From Acorus gramineus (lineage: Eukaryota; Streptophyta; Magnoliopsida; Acorales; Acoraceae), in NCBI GenBank assembly GCA_030737835.1, contig CM060849.1, positions 6,510,001-6,574,000 of the forward strand: a DNA stretch of 64,000 nt, in the 5' to 3' direction. Below, piece after piece: positions 21,408 to 33,300 of this stretch; within the stretch, counting starts at the first letter, position 1; the number at the start of each line of letters is the position of its first letter. The translations under genes and the position numbers were made by a program. The notes beneath the pieces are model-generated. The model was not told the DNA's origin. It searched no databases and saw nothing but the letters and a program-made list of their open reading frames with translations.

Positions 21408-23456
21408 GGATAAAAATGTATATAACCCCCTAAAAGTTCATCTAAATGCAAATAGACCCTCATAATCCATGTAACCCTCTCATTCTATCGATTTAATATG
21501 CATACACCCCCGCCATTAACATTTTCAAATCAGGATGCAGTTAAATTAACCCTAGGTGTTCAAATTACTATACTACCCTGCCCATCTCATGCTTACCCTC
21601 ATCTCTTTCAAACAAAACACATAACCGTATCTCTTTCAGACGAAACACATAACACATTCTAGGGTTTAAGAAACCCAAATAGCTGATCCGCCCCCTTTCA
21701 TCGGCGACCCCTCCGTTCATCGACAACTTCTCTCCATCTCCCCCTCCTGAGACCCCGCTGAAACATCAATCATCATCATTCACGTCTCCCCCATCTAGTC
21801 CTTTGCGTGTGGTGCTTACATAGATTTCCCTTTGTCTGTGGTGCCTACATTACTACTCTCAATAAGAAGTGCCATTACATTGTCTTCACTGTAGTGTATG
21901 AGGTATTCATTTTCATGCCCTATTTTGTTGAACTTGTGTATATTTTTGTTAACCTAATTCTAAGAAATTTATCTACTTTTAATGACAATATGATATGTCA
22001 TCTGTTTTGTGAAAGATACCATCAATGTTTTTTATTTTATTACATGTTTTATGTTATTTAAATTGTATGTTTTAGAAGTTTTCGATCTATAATTGCATTC
22101 TTTATATACAATTGAGGTGGCAATGTTTGAAGACATAGTATATCGAGTTACTTTTGTGCATGGTGGTTATTGGAGACTAGTGAAATCATAGTATGGGTAG
22201 AAATTTGTCTTTGAAAAATAATTTAAAGAGTCCTTAGTGAAGAGAAGATTGCAATGATTGATTTGTGGGAGGACATTGGGCTTTGGGCAAATTCTACAAA
22301 ACCTTAGCTAGTTAGATTTACCTATTTGCTTCCAAACTCTTTGCCTATGAAGTATATAAAGGTGGATAGTGATGCGAAGCTTGTATATAAACTATTCACC
22401 TAGTAAGAAAATTTCACAAAAATTACTCATATACACATTTTATCAAGCATTTTATATATTAAAAAACACTTAGGGTTCGTTTGGATAGAGACATAAGCTA
22501 TACTGGTGTGTATACCTATTCTAGGAATTGTTGAAATCAATGGAATAAGAGATTTTGTGTTTGGCTCAATTATTCTCATTGAGAAACGTAATAATAAATA
22601 TTAGAGTGTTTGGTTGATGAAGAATAAGATGTGAATAAGGTGTAAAAAGTTGATTTGACATGTGGGTCCCATTGATGTATAAGAGGTGATAACAGGTGAT
22701 TTGATATGATGACAGATGATTTGATAGGTGGGTCCCCTTATTCCAGTGGAGGAATAACACAATTCCATTGGTGGACTTGGAGTACAAATACCAGCTTATT
22801 CTCTTTTAATTCCGCATAGCTATACCCCTTTATTCCCTCTACCCAAACACCTTTTTTGTCTTATTCCCCCCTATTTCACCCCTATTCCTCTAGCCAAACA
22901 GCCCCTTAGACATTTTTGTTTAGATGTTTCAAAATGACAAGGGTAGTGATGGTTTACAAGAGATGGAGAACCAAATCCTTCCATTTGGAACGCTGGTAAT
23001 GGATTAAAATAACAACACAAAAAAAAGCATAAAGAAGAAGAAAAACCAATATGAAGTAGAATGAAAAAAAAAAGAGATAAAAGGAATTGTTGAACAACAA
23101 TACCCCAAGATATTTTTAGGGGCATTTGAAGCATCAAATCTCACCAATGGTAAAAAAATAAGACCGTTGGGATGAAGAGAAATGATTGTTGGTGATATTG
23201 TGCCATACAGGGGCATTTTGTAATTTTCAGGGGTTAATTTGCATTTTTGTTATAATTGAGGGGTCTATATGCATATAAAATTACATGCTTTTAACGGTAT
23301 ATTCCCCGAATATTCGTTCAAATTGGATGGCAAATTAGCTCAGGGGTATATGTTTGATACGGACAATTTTGTTTTGGGGTGTACATGGAATATAAGGAAA
23401 ATGAGGGGTTTATATGCATTTAGGTGAACTTTCAAGGGGTTATATATATCTTTTCC
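21408..23456. mobile_element. 2.05-kb non-autonomous element with terminal inverted repeats (Mutator-like?)
   Basis: The left end reads GGATAAAAATGTATATAACC, then AAAGTTCATCTAAATGCA. The complement of the right end reads GGAAAAGATATATATAACC, then GAAAGTTCACCTAAATGCA. Similarity continues through a CCCTCAT-rich stretch for 80 bases or more. The interior has a GC-richer block (21640-21840) but no recognisable transposase. A target duplication is not clear: the flanks TTTTTTAAA and TTTTCTTTA are low-complexity. Long ends and a non-coding interior suggest a Mutator-like non-autonomous element. A second transposon is nested at 22473-22905. Confidence 0.5.
22473..22905. repeat. 433-bp Tourist-like MITE, TTA target duplication
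   Basis: The left end GGGTTCGTTTGGATAGAG and the complement of the right end GGGGCTGTTTGGCTAGAG match at 14 of 18 positions. Direct TTA repeats flank the element at 22470-22472 and 22906-22908. The interior contains repeated GATTTGA(C/T)A-GTGGGTCCC blocks. TTA duplication and GTTTGG ends place it with PIF/Harbinger-mobilised MITEs. It is nested in the 21408-23456 element, so it is the younger insertion. Confidence 0.75.
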
Positions 23457-23707
23457 TTTTCTTTAAATAGATGATGATGTTGCTGATTAGGTAGAGCGTG
23501 CATGAGCACGTGGTATTATTGGCCTTATTAGTGTTTCGTCTTTTTTGTACGCAATATATACGGCAGATTTTTTTTTTTTTTTTTTGTGGGTAAATATGAC
23601 TGGTGGTTTCAGTGAACATGGACAGCTGAACTCAGGGTTACTTGAGGTATGTTGATGGTAATTATAGTTTGGGAATCAATGTTTCTGAGATTGTTGATAT
23701 ATACCTA

Positions 23708-23860
23708 GGGATGGCAACGGGTTGGGACGGGTTTGGTGAAATCCAAATTTATAACTGCTAATAAAATCCCGTCTCAAATCGGTCCCAAACCCGTCCTGCC
23801 CCTGCCCCGTCACATTTATGTCAGGTCGGGTCGGATTGGACTATAGGTTTAGAAAAAATA
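23708..23860 (+). repeat. one end of a hAT-like repeat rich in CGGGT
   Basis: The block starts AGGGATGGCAACGGGTTGGG and continues with CCCGTC/GGGTCGGGTCGG motifs. This layout is common at the ends of plant hAT-type MITEs. I did not find the complementary right end downstream, so this is a truncated copy or one whose other end has decayed. Confidence 0.4.
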
Positions 23861-24424
23861 TAAAAGCATATTTTAATATAATATTTAATCTATAAAATAA
23901 GAAAAAAAAAATATAAGCATTCATCCACTAAAAAAAGCAACATGACAAAAGCTCCCTTCATATCTCTTTAAGCATAAACTACATCTCAAATAAAATTGCT
24001 TTCAATCTACTAAAAAGAACAACATTACAAGATCAGAAAGACAAAAAGTGAGAAGGTCTTGTCCAAATTCCTTCATATCTCCTTAAAGAAAGCATAGCAT
24101 CTCCCTGTATTTTTTTAACAAATGAAAGATTCATTAATACTTAAAAAATAAGCTAATTAACTAAAAAAAAAAGGTTGAATATAACAAATAAGTAAATAGA
24201 TTAATAAAATAAAAATACATTCATCAATAAAGGGTGGATCGATGGTTGGTGGTGAGTGGTGAGAGAATAAATCAATAAAGGGTGAAAAATGTGAAACGAT
24301 TGGTCTTGCCGTCTTGGGCTCTTGGCTGGTTAATAGGTATGTTTATGTTATTAATTACTCATTATTCATTCCCTTTTTTTTAAAGCAAACGGATGATACT
24401 TCCTTTGAATCTTGTTATTTATAG

Positions 24425-25205
24425 ACAGTGGCGGAGCCACTTGAGGCCCCGGGGGGGGGCATGCCCTTAGTTTTTTTTATTTTTATTAGGGCCATAAAGC
24501 CCATGACTAATAACAACCAATAAACAATGGACAGTCAGCCCACTATGCAAAATCAGGCAATAAAAAAAAATAAAAAAGAAATATCATGAGGCCATGATAC
24601 CCGTTGATTAATTCACGTATGCCCTTAGGTCTTAATCCCTTATCGGCCTCACCAATCACCCTTTCTTTTACAATTAATTACCACCCTCCCCTCCACAAAA
24701 ACCAAAAAAAAAAAAAAAAAACCCAACAAAGATATAGTCCGCAGTTGGCACACAGTTACAGATCCCACTTCTCGACATCTTGTCTAGGTATCTTGTAAAA
24801 CATAAATTTTTAATTTTTTGTTTCTTTTTTAGTGTATCTAATTGTTCCTAATATCAATTTTCATATCTAAAAAAACCTTAATTTTTATTTTTTTTGTTTT
24901 ATTAACCGTCCCACGATCGGGAATTGTCAATCCTCTCTAAAAAAATATAATTTTTATTTATGTATTGTCACTTTTTTGTGAATCATCAATGTGAAATTTG
25001 ACATATTGTTTTTAAATATAATAATTATATTTCAGAATTATTGAGTGATATGTTTTATGTGAATGCCTTTATTTCATTTTATACATTTTCATTTTTTAAT
25101 CTATGCTATTAAAATTAAAAAAATATATATAGTGATATAAATTTAGAATATATTTATATATGTCACATTAGGCTCATTTTATAAAAATCCTGGCTCCCCC
25201 ATTAG
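24425..25205. repeat. decayed repeat with GGCGGAGCCA / TGGCTCCCCC ends
   Basis: The left end reads GTGGCGGAGCCACTTGAGG with a following G-run. The right end reads ATCCTGGCTCCCCCATTAG, roughly its complement. Similar GGGCGGAGCCAC motifs occur at 61798, and looser ones at 26669 and 27782. These are frequent plant repeat ends, but the class cannot be assigned. The interior is AT-rich with no coding signal. Confidence 0.3.
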
Positions 25206-25210
25206 TTATA

Positions 25211-26317
25211 GACTATATTTTACTTTATATATGACGTATGCTGATATCTCTTTCATTTTCCTATATGTTCTACTATGAGCTTCTTGAAGGTGTTTTTGTA
25301 GCATTATTCTCATTTCTTTCAATATTTTTTGTTTTTAATTTTCCAAGTGCATCTTGAATTTTCTTGGCATTTTATTTCTAGCTACGCTTTTACTTCTTAT
25401 GTAACCAAGTCATTGTTTTAGAGATTTGACATCATGCCAGGAACAATCTGTGGGATCAAATAATGTTATCACAGTTCTCTGGGTTTCATTGTCATCACCA
25501 AGAGTTGTTTTATTCTACTTGCAATTTAATTTTATGAGTTTGCTTTCCATTAGCACGTGTTTGATTTTCATCCTTGATTTGTTCAAGTGTCTATAAAAAA
25601 AACTTTTGAGTGGATCAGTGTAAATTAATACTTGAAAGATTAGTATGTCTTAAAAGGTTTTGAGATACCTCTGATAACATTTGAAAAAAAAAATAAAGAT
25701 CATGATATAGAAATTTTTCGGAGAAGGGGAAATGAGAGTCACAGGAGACTCTTATGTTCACATCATTCAACGTCAAAATAAAGCCTTGAAACAAGACGTT
25801 CTTCACCCGAGATTGATAACATATATAGTTTTATTTTATTTATTAGCTGGGCTCGAGAAGCCAGTGTGGGATGGTACATTTTTTTAATTTTAAAAATAAA
25901 AAATGTTATACTCAAACGCGTAACATATTTTAATTTATAAGAAAATAGTAAACATTATCTAATGGTATATATATATTTTGATAAATACAGTATATTACTT
26001 CATTACGAATTAAATAAACATTTTTAGTAAATTTTTTAAAAAATTTAACAATGCATATATTTTATCTAACTATGTATATGTTTCATTGAATTTTTAAATA
26101 TTTATATACGAATGAGTGTAACAGTGTTCAAATTGAAATGTGTGGACTGATTTTAAGGATGTATTTTGAAATGTAAAAAAGTATACTTTTGCAAGGACAA
26201 GGGCCAAAGAAGATCACAACAAGGTATTTACCTCCTATGTGTTATGGAATATTTGGATATAGTAAGGAATGGAGTCATGAACTGAACCCTTAACATATAA
26301 TACAGGTTTTACTTTTT
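25211..26317. other. AT-rich intergenic DNA, no gene seen
   Basis: No frame longer than about 60 codons shows any similarity. The composition is strongly AT-rich with ATATAT runs. Probably old decayed repeat DNA. Confidence 0.5.
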
Positions 26318-26331
26318 AATCACTCTCCTAT

Positions 26332-26640
26332 TGGGGGCAGCGGTTATCTTTCAACGCAGCGGTCCTATCAAGAGAATTTATGGGAGCTCATAGAAGGTTT
26401 TCTTTGAGATTGGGATAGATTCATCACTGGCGCATCTTCTATTGAGCTTCATAGAGGGGTTCTACATATCATACCGTGAGGGGTCTATATTTGTGTTTTT
26501 TTTTGGTGTGGAGTAGATATCTCGTCTATGTCTTTACTATATTAATAAATTATTTTTATTTCCTTTATATATTGGATGTTGTAACCTCATTGATATTAAT
26601 GCAATGGAGTAACAACTGTTTACCATTAACATAAAAAAAA
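26332..26640 (+). mobile_element. poly(A) retroposon insertion with 14-bp target duplication
   Basis: The 309-bp insert ends in an A-run (about 26632-26640). It is bracketed by AATCACTCTCCTAT (26318-26331) and AATCACTCTCTTAT (26641-26654), which match at 13 of 14 positions. The interior has no intact frame. A TTGATATTAATGCAATGG tail precedes the A-run. This fits a 5'-truncated LINE or a retroposed transcript. The parent sequence is not recognised. Confidence 0.6.
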
Positions 26641-26654
26641 AATCACTCTCTTAT

Positions 26655-28437
26655 CATATGCATTCAAACCCAGAGATGGACCCAAAGGGGGGGGGGGGGT
26701 GGGGCCACATATCAATACACACATATTATTTGTTTGCATCGCAGAGTCTAAATGCAAAATTTTATTTTATTTTTCTGACATTGCTAGATTAGATTGAAGT
26801 ACTCTTGATAAATTATTTGTCATTATTTTATGTATAATGTTATACAATTTTTTTTCAGCCTCAATTTTAATTTATACATGTTTTAAATTTTTTAAAAATA
26901 GTATACCTCATATATTGAGATACATGATTTTATAAAAAAAATAAAGTATATACTCTAATAAATTGCATAGACGCATTTATAGAAAATGTAAAAAATTTCT
27001 ATCGAATCATATATCTAGTTTAATGTGAGTATATGCCCCAATGATTTTCTACCGACGCATATAGGACTAGAATTGAGGATGGAAAAAAATTGTGTAACAA
27101 CACTCTTATTTTAATATGTCTAAAGTTAGAAATGGGATGACGAAGTTAACTGTGTTTAAAATTGGAAAATGTTATATTCAATTAACATGTATACATTTGA
27201 TTTTTTTTAATTGTATACTTATATAATGAAGTATATTAATAAATGAAGTAGAAGTACATTTAATTTTTTATTAGAACTGAAATGCATGCTCTTATGAAGT
27301 AAATGCATATATTTAATTTATGTTTTTTATAATTGTGTATATGGAGATAGTGAAATATATACTTAGTTAGCCAATTTATATATTGCGTTAAACGTGACAA
27401 ATGCAAATAAGGCTATAAAATGAACTGAGTATATTAGTGCACATTGGATATTTGATATTTAAGACACGAGGCTTTTTTATAAAAAAAAAATGTGAAAAAC
27501 TTTGTTTTTAAGAGAAATATTGATGTTTGGTTTTGAAGGGTTGAAAATTTACTGATTTGACTTTTTAGCAATTTTTTTTTTGTTTATGTTGATTTTTCAT
27601 TATTACCAGATCGAGTCACTCAAATTTTTTGAAAGTTAAGTTTTAAAATCTTTTACTAAAATAAAAGCTTAAAGAATATCCTTGTATATTTTTTTTTTAT
27701 GAGAATTGAATAATAAGATTTTAAGATTTTTCATTCTAAGTATCTTGGTCTTGTTGCTCTCCTTTGCTCTAATTTCTGGTTTCGCCCCTAGTCAAACCTA
27801 AGTTTAATTAATACCATCAACATCCATGTATGGCTAGCATAAAATTTAAAGGGTGGCCATGGATGGCATCTTTAATGGCTAAAGTCTGGTCATTGTTTTG
27901 GGATAACTGGCCAAGCTGAAATGTAGTGCATCTGCAAACTAAAAGTCATCTCAAAGGCACAACCACTGTCATTGGATAATTATATTTACGGTTTTATTAA
28001 CTAATGTGAGGGTCCCTTGTCTCAGACACCCACATTTAGCAAATTTTCAAAAAAAAAAATTTGGGGAACAAATCCATGTTCATGTAAATGTTGTTCTGAT
28101 GATGTACCAAAAAAAAGCATGTACACACATTAATATTGATAACTATGTCATCTCAGGCAACCATGCCCCACTCTCCAATCAAAAGCCAGGCCACCCTAAA
28201 AAAAATATCTTCCATCACCATCAAAATTAATTGACAAAGCATAATGGCTACAGGTCTCATTTTGTCACATTGAGTGGAATTGGAATTCTAAATTTTCAGT
28301 TACAGTCAATTCCTCTTTCTATGTAAAATTGGAATCGGTTGAAATGCAACAATACCAGGTCTCTCCAATTTTCTCCTCTGCAATGCTTATCTAAATATGT
28401 GCATGAAATGTGTAGTGACTTTTTTTTTTTTTTTTAA
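26655..28437. other. AT-rich intergenic DNA with a G-run, no gene seen
   Basis: A G-run of about 13 bases lies near 26688-26700 after CCCAGAGATGGACCCAAAG. A partly complementary CTGGTTTCGCCCCTAG lies at about 27776-27791, so these may be the eroded ends of one repeat. Otherwise the stretch has no coding signal. Confidence 0.4.
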
Positions 28438-29213
28438 TGATTTGTAGTTTTAAATATCTGTAAACTATGATATTTAGTGATCGATCCCTCCCTTCTTCGT
28501 ATTTCATTTTAAGTTCCCAACTTCAAACGCATTTTTCGTCATTAGTCTCTCACAAAACGTTTATTTGTTTGGGCTAACAGATAGTTGAAATTCTTAAATT
28601 ACTCATCTCTTAAATGAAAGAAATCCCAAATGAAACCCTCTTCAACATTTTTATTATCAGGATATCAATTTTCTGATTTAACTTCTTTTCAACTTCCATT
28701 ATTTAATATTTCAAATCAATAATAGTGTGCAATGACATAAGTAAGATTCTATAATAGCGTGGAAAAATATGAACTTTCATTAAGATTCTAAAAATAAATA
28801 GATAAAAACTAAAACAATAATAGTTTAATTGCAAAACACAAAATAATGTAACTATGTTAGATTCCCATAAAATCATTAAAAAAATTAAAAAAAAAAACAT
28901 CATCTAAACTCAAATTGAGAGGACTTAAAATGTAATATAAAGAAGAGAGAGATCGATAACTAAATAGCATAGTTTACAAGGACTTAAAAATAAAATTCTA
29001 AGGGTAGTTTTGATATTTTTTAAAAAATTATTTTTACAAATTAACGTTAAATTGAATATTCTTTGAATATTTTGACAGATGCTTGGCGCAGTGACTAAAA
29101 AACATAAAAAGCGTTAGAAGTTGAATACTTAAAATGAAATATAAAAAAAGGAGGGATCGATCACTAAACAGCATAGTTTACATAGACTTAAAAATAAAAA
29201 TCCTTTTTCTTTA
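28438..29213. repeat. 776-bp inverted-repeat element (Mutator-like MITE, partly nested)
   Basis: The left end TGATTTGTAGTTTTAA and the complement of the right end GGATTTTTATTTTTAA extend into long arms. Shared blocks are GTAAACTATG, TTTAGTGATCGATCCCTCC and ATTTCATTTTAAG. A second internal copy of the arm lies at about 28920-28995, so one element appears to have inserted into or duplicated within another. Family members occur at 21207 and 62880. Flanking T-runs hide any 9-bp duplication. Confidence 0.6.
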
Positions 29214-30304
29214 AAAAAAGAAACGTGTAGTTACTTGAGTCTTGATTATTTTTTTTTGGTGGGTAAAAAATGGGACATCATTAAAAAAAAAATTTGTAAG
29301 AGAAATGAGTCTAGATTGTTATTTTCATTTAACTATTCAAAAAAAAAATTGAAAAAGGTTGACTCTATCGCTTTCATTTAGCGACGATTGTTCCCTTCCC
29401 TTCATTTAACTATTCAAATTGAAGGCTCAATGATTTCATGGCAACAAAAATAATAGGCTGATGATGGGACTGATGAAGTTTGTGGGTCCTGACTACATCC
29501 GGACTCTCAATGTGCCTCCAACATGTGAATAAGATAATGTGGCGGTAACCGTGACAACTTATTTATACTATGTTTATCCAATCACTTTTTTGCCAACCTG
29601 CAATGGTTTGAATTTTTAAAAAATATTATACGATTATACTTTTACAAAATAATAATTATATATACTTTTAAAATATATTGTAGGATGAAAATGTGACTTT
29701 TTTATAAAAAAAAATTGTAATAGGGTACATACTGATACATTTTAATATATCTATATTATATTACATGATCTCATTTATTGCATTTGTGCATTTGAGAAAA
29801 GACTAAAATAGCGTCTTCACTCATATTGACTATGCATATGCTTTGATAAAAAAAAATTACATTCTTTTATAAATGCATTCATGCAATTTATTAGAGTATA
29901 GATTTTTTAATTTTATATAAAAACATGCATCTCATTGGATTGTGTATACTATTTTAAACAAACAAAACTTATGTGAACTAGAATTGGAGCTGAAAAAGAG
30001 ACTCCAATTTCAGTAACATTATCCTTTAGGGAAAAAGGACCTAAATTTCAGTTGGACCTCGGGCCAGAATTTCATGATAGAAACAAACTTCAACCAATAA
30101 AATAAAGGAATTAATACAATCAGCCTCTATAGAGATCAAAATTTTACAACTTTTCATTTTCTATCAATGAAGAGTATAAGTTGGATTACATAAGAAGAGA
30201 TCCTCAAGGACAGCGCAGCAACTGTACACTCTTCCTTTTGAACATATGTATAGACATATATATATCCCTCGTGTCAGGGAACAAATGAAAAATTTCTCTA
30301 GTTT
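29214..30304. other. intergenic DNA and probable 3' flank of UTP20
   Basis: AT-rich with no coding signal. The part nearest 30304 should contain the UTP20 3' UTR, read on the minus strand. I cannot place the polyadenylation site. Confidence 0.4.
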
Positions 30305-33300
30305 CTACCGCATCCATCTTCCCATTTTCATCGTCGTTATCTTCCTCTTCTTGTTGGCCTGACGCTTGGCTGAGATTCTAAGCTTTCTCTTGGCATGGCG
30401 CATTGGATCAACAGCAGCGATCACCTTCTCTTCCTGTTTCCTCCCCTCGCGTTTCTCTTTCTGGTTCTTCCTGATTGTGTTATACAGTTGCAGAAAACTC
30501 TCTTGGCCTATTACTTCCTTTATGCTTTGGCGTGCCTCTTCTGCTAATTGTTTGATATCATCTACAGAGGATGAGACAAATCTAAGTGTCAGATGGATCG
30601 ATAGGGGGGGATTTACATTTGACATGGTGACACACTCAACAGACATCTACAGCATGTTAAAGGGTAATGCATGTCTTGTGTTTGCAAAGAAAATTGACAC
30701 ACGTGCACATGTATGCATTCACAAGTGCATAGTGCAAAATTAACTGACTATTGGCTTTAAAATCAAGATCAAATTTGAAGGGTGATTTCAGTTAGTGGAC
30801 ATTTCTCAACCATTTTAGTTGCCTTTAGAATCCGGGTCAAAATCTGGGGCACATGTGGTGCTTCATGCAGGCGGTCTTAAAAAGGATACAACATAAACTC
30901 ACGAGTCACTTCGAAGTGTAAAAGCATCACAGCATAGAACACAACAGATATCACATAATAACAAATTCTCAATGAGGCCATAAAGTGGTTTGACTTACTT
31001 TGTAAAAACCAGAATATTTGTCGGAAGATAAAATCAAGATTCGACTTACTTTGTAAAAACCAGAATATTCATCGATGTATAGAGGGCAGTGAATTGAACC
31101 GCAAAACTCATCCATATTCGCATAAAATTATATAGCAAACCACACCCGAAATAGTTGGTTCATGGATTGCATTTATTCTGGTCTAGGAGGATTTTACTTT
31201 TTAATGCCTTGGGCCTTTAACCCCTGAATTCAGCATGGAATATTACTAAATGACTTGTTATCCCAGAGATATTCCCCATATCTTCACAATTTATCTAGAA
31301 TCATTCAATTTCTTAAGTTAACTAACATCTAAGAGTCAAACTAAAATTCTTCCCTTAACAAACAATTACATTTGAGACCAACAGCCTTACCTGGAATGAC
31401 TTTCCCAGCAAACCCTTCACATACTTTATATAATGGTAGAAGCATCTGAATTGCATATTTTTGGCAGCCTCCAGAACCTAGCTTTGTAGAGATCCTTTGG
31501 AAGCAATTGAAGATGATCTTCATCTGTGTAAACCAAACCATCAGCGTCAGTTTGTAAAAAAATTACATAGAAGATAAAGAACCAGTAATGGTATTTTATA
31601 TTTCCACAAATCATCAGCAAGGCCTTACAGTTGTGATTGAGACCCATCCAACCAAAGGATTCATGGACCAGCCACAGGCAGAAGTTCAACAAAAAGTTTG
31701 TCAAAGTCAAAACGGAAGGACTTTTTCATAGTCATTACTCATATTATTTAGATATATACAAATTGGTAACAGTAAACCCACATTTCAACAATGATGGCTG
31801 AGTCACTGAAATTCAACATTAGAAATCTTGTAATATTGTTTATTAATCTAACAATAACCCCCAAAAAAAAACACTAGGTTAGACACGGGCCACAAGGACC
31901 AAGATAAAGCAAACAGGCAAGTGAAATAAGTGGTGGGTTACTGAATGTGTAGCAAAAAATCTCCTATAAAGCAGAATGTTGGAGGCTTGTTCAACATTAG
32001 AAATCTTGTAATATCGTTTCTTAATCTAACTATAACCCCCCAAAAAAATACTAGGCTAGACACAGGCCATAACCAAGATAAAGCAAACAGGCAAGTGAAT
32101 AAGTTGTGGGTTACCAAACATGTAGCAAAAAATCTCCTATGAAACAGAATGTTGGAGGCTTGTTCAGCATAAAAAAATATTAGAAATAACACAAGTAATG
32201 GGTCTATATGTCCATGTCACAGTTACTCAAAATATTGCTTAAAAAGTAAAATGAAAGCCAAAGCTATAACGAAGTTCACAGAAAATCATGTACCATGTTT
32301 ATACTTGTAATGATCACGCAACCAATTACCTGTATATTCTCCCTCCGGACAGCAATCTTTCCCATTCTCTTTAACAAAGATACTATTAGCAGAGATTGAA
32401 GGTCTCTGTCAGTCGCCTGTCCAGAGCTTGTAGGGTTCAGAAGCTGGTCCCTTGCTTCCCTTGAACCAAGCAATGCAACAGCTTCATATAGAAGATCTTG
32501 TTCACAAGAATCAAGGGCCGAGCAAAACTCATGTAGATTGATAGAGACTCCTTCCACCATTGAATGCAAGTGATATATCAAAAAACTGAGATTTTGAGTG
32601 ATGGATTCGCCCATCACAGTATCAGTCAACTGGGCATCAAGCTGGCAGCAGAAAGAAACAGCTATTGGGAAAAGTCTACTTGGCTTCATTAGCAACAGAC
32701 TTTGATTGGCCATGCTTGCATCTGTAACATATTTGAAATACAATGCCAAGAGGTGACTGGATATGTTCCGCAACCACATGTGAGGATGCAACAAGCATTT
32801 AGATATGGTTTCCCATGTCTCCTGAAAGGGGATGAAAAAAGGCACCTAAGTTGCAACATTTTATCCAACATTACAGGAGTAAGGAAAGGGTGGTGCAACA
32901 GTTGATTCATTTCCTAGGAATCCGAATTTTGTTGCTGGGGCTATTCATCTGGCTGCCTAACATTTTCAATAAATTCAAAAAAAAAAAAAAAAAAAAAAAA
33001 CAGGGCAATAAAGATGAAAGATTGGCTAAACCAAAAAAGAGAGAGAGAGAGCCATGTTATTATTCACTTTCAGCAGAGATGTAAACAAGATATACATTTT
33101 CTAATAGACATGATAGAGTGACAAGGTACAAAAGATTGTGACCAATGTTTTCTGTTTAGGCTTTGTGCTTTTATGTTTCTTTTTACTCTCTTTTTGGGCT
33201 TTCACCTTTCTTAATATAAAGGTGCTCGCCTATCATTTATCACAAAAAAAAAAATGTTTCAAAAGTTGCCCAACCAAAATAATATGCAAGGATTATCATG

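Noticed and set aside
21399-23465. 9-bp target duplication for the 2-kb inverted-repeat element
   Set aside because: The flanks TTTTTTAAA and TTTTCTTTA differ and are low-complexity, so I do not claim a duplication.
30366-30743. 125-codon plus-strand frame opposite the last UTP20 exon
   Set aside because: Antisense shadow of the basic UTP20 C-terminus with no similarity of its own.
33146-33253. Poly(A) retroposon in UTP20 intron 28
   Set aside because: There is an A-run, but the only possible duplication is AATGTTT (7 bp, AT-rich), too weak to support.
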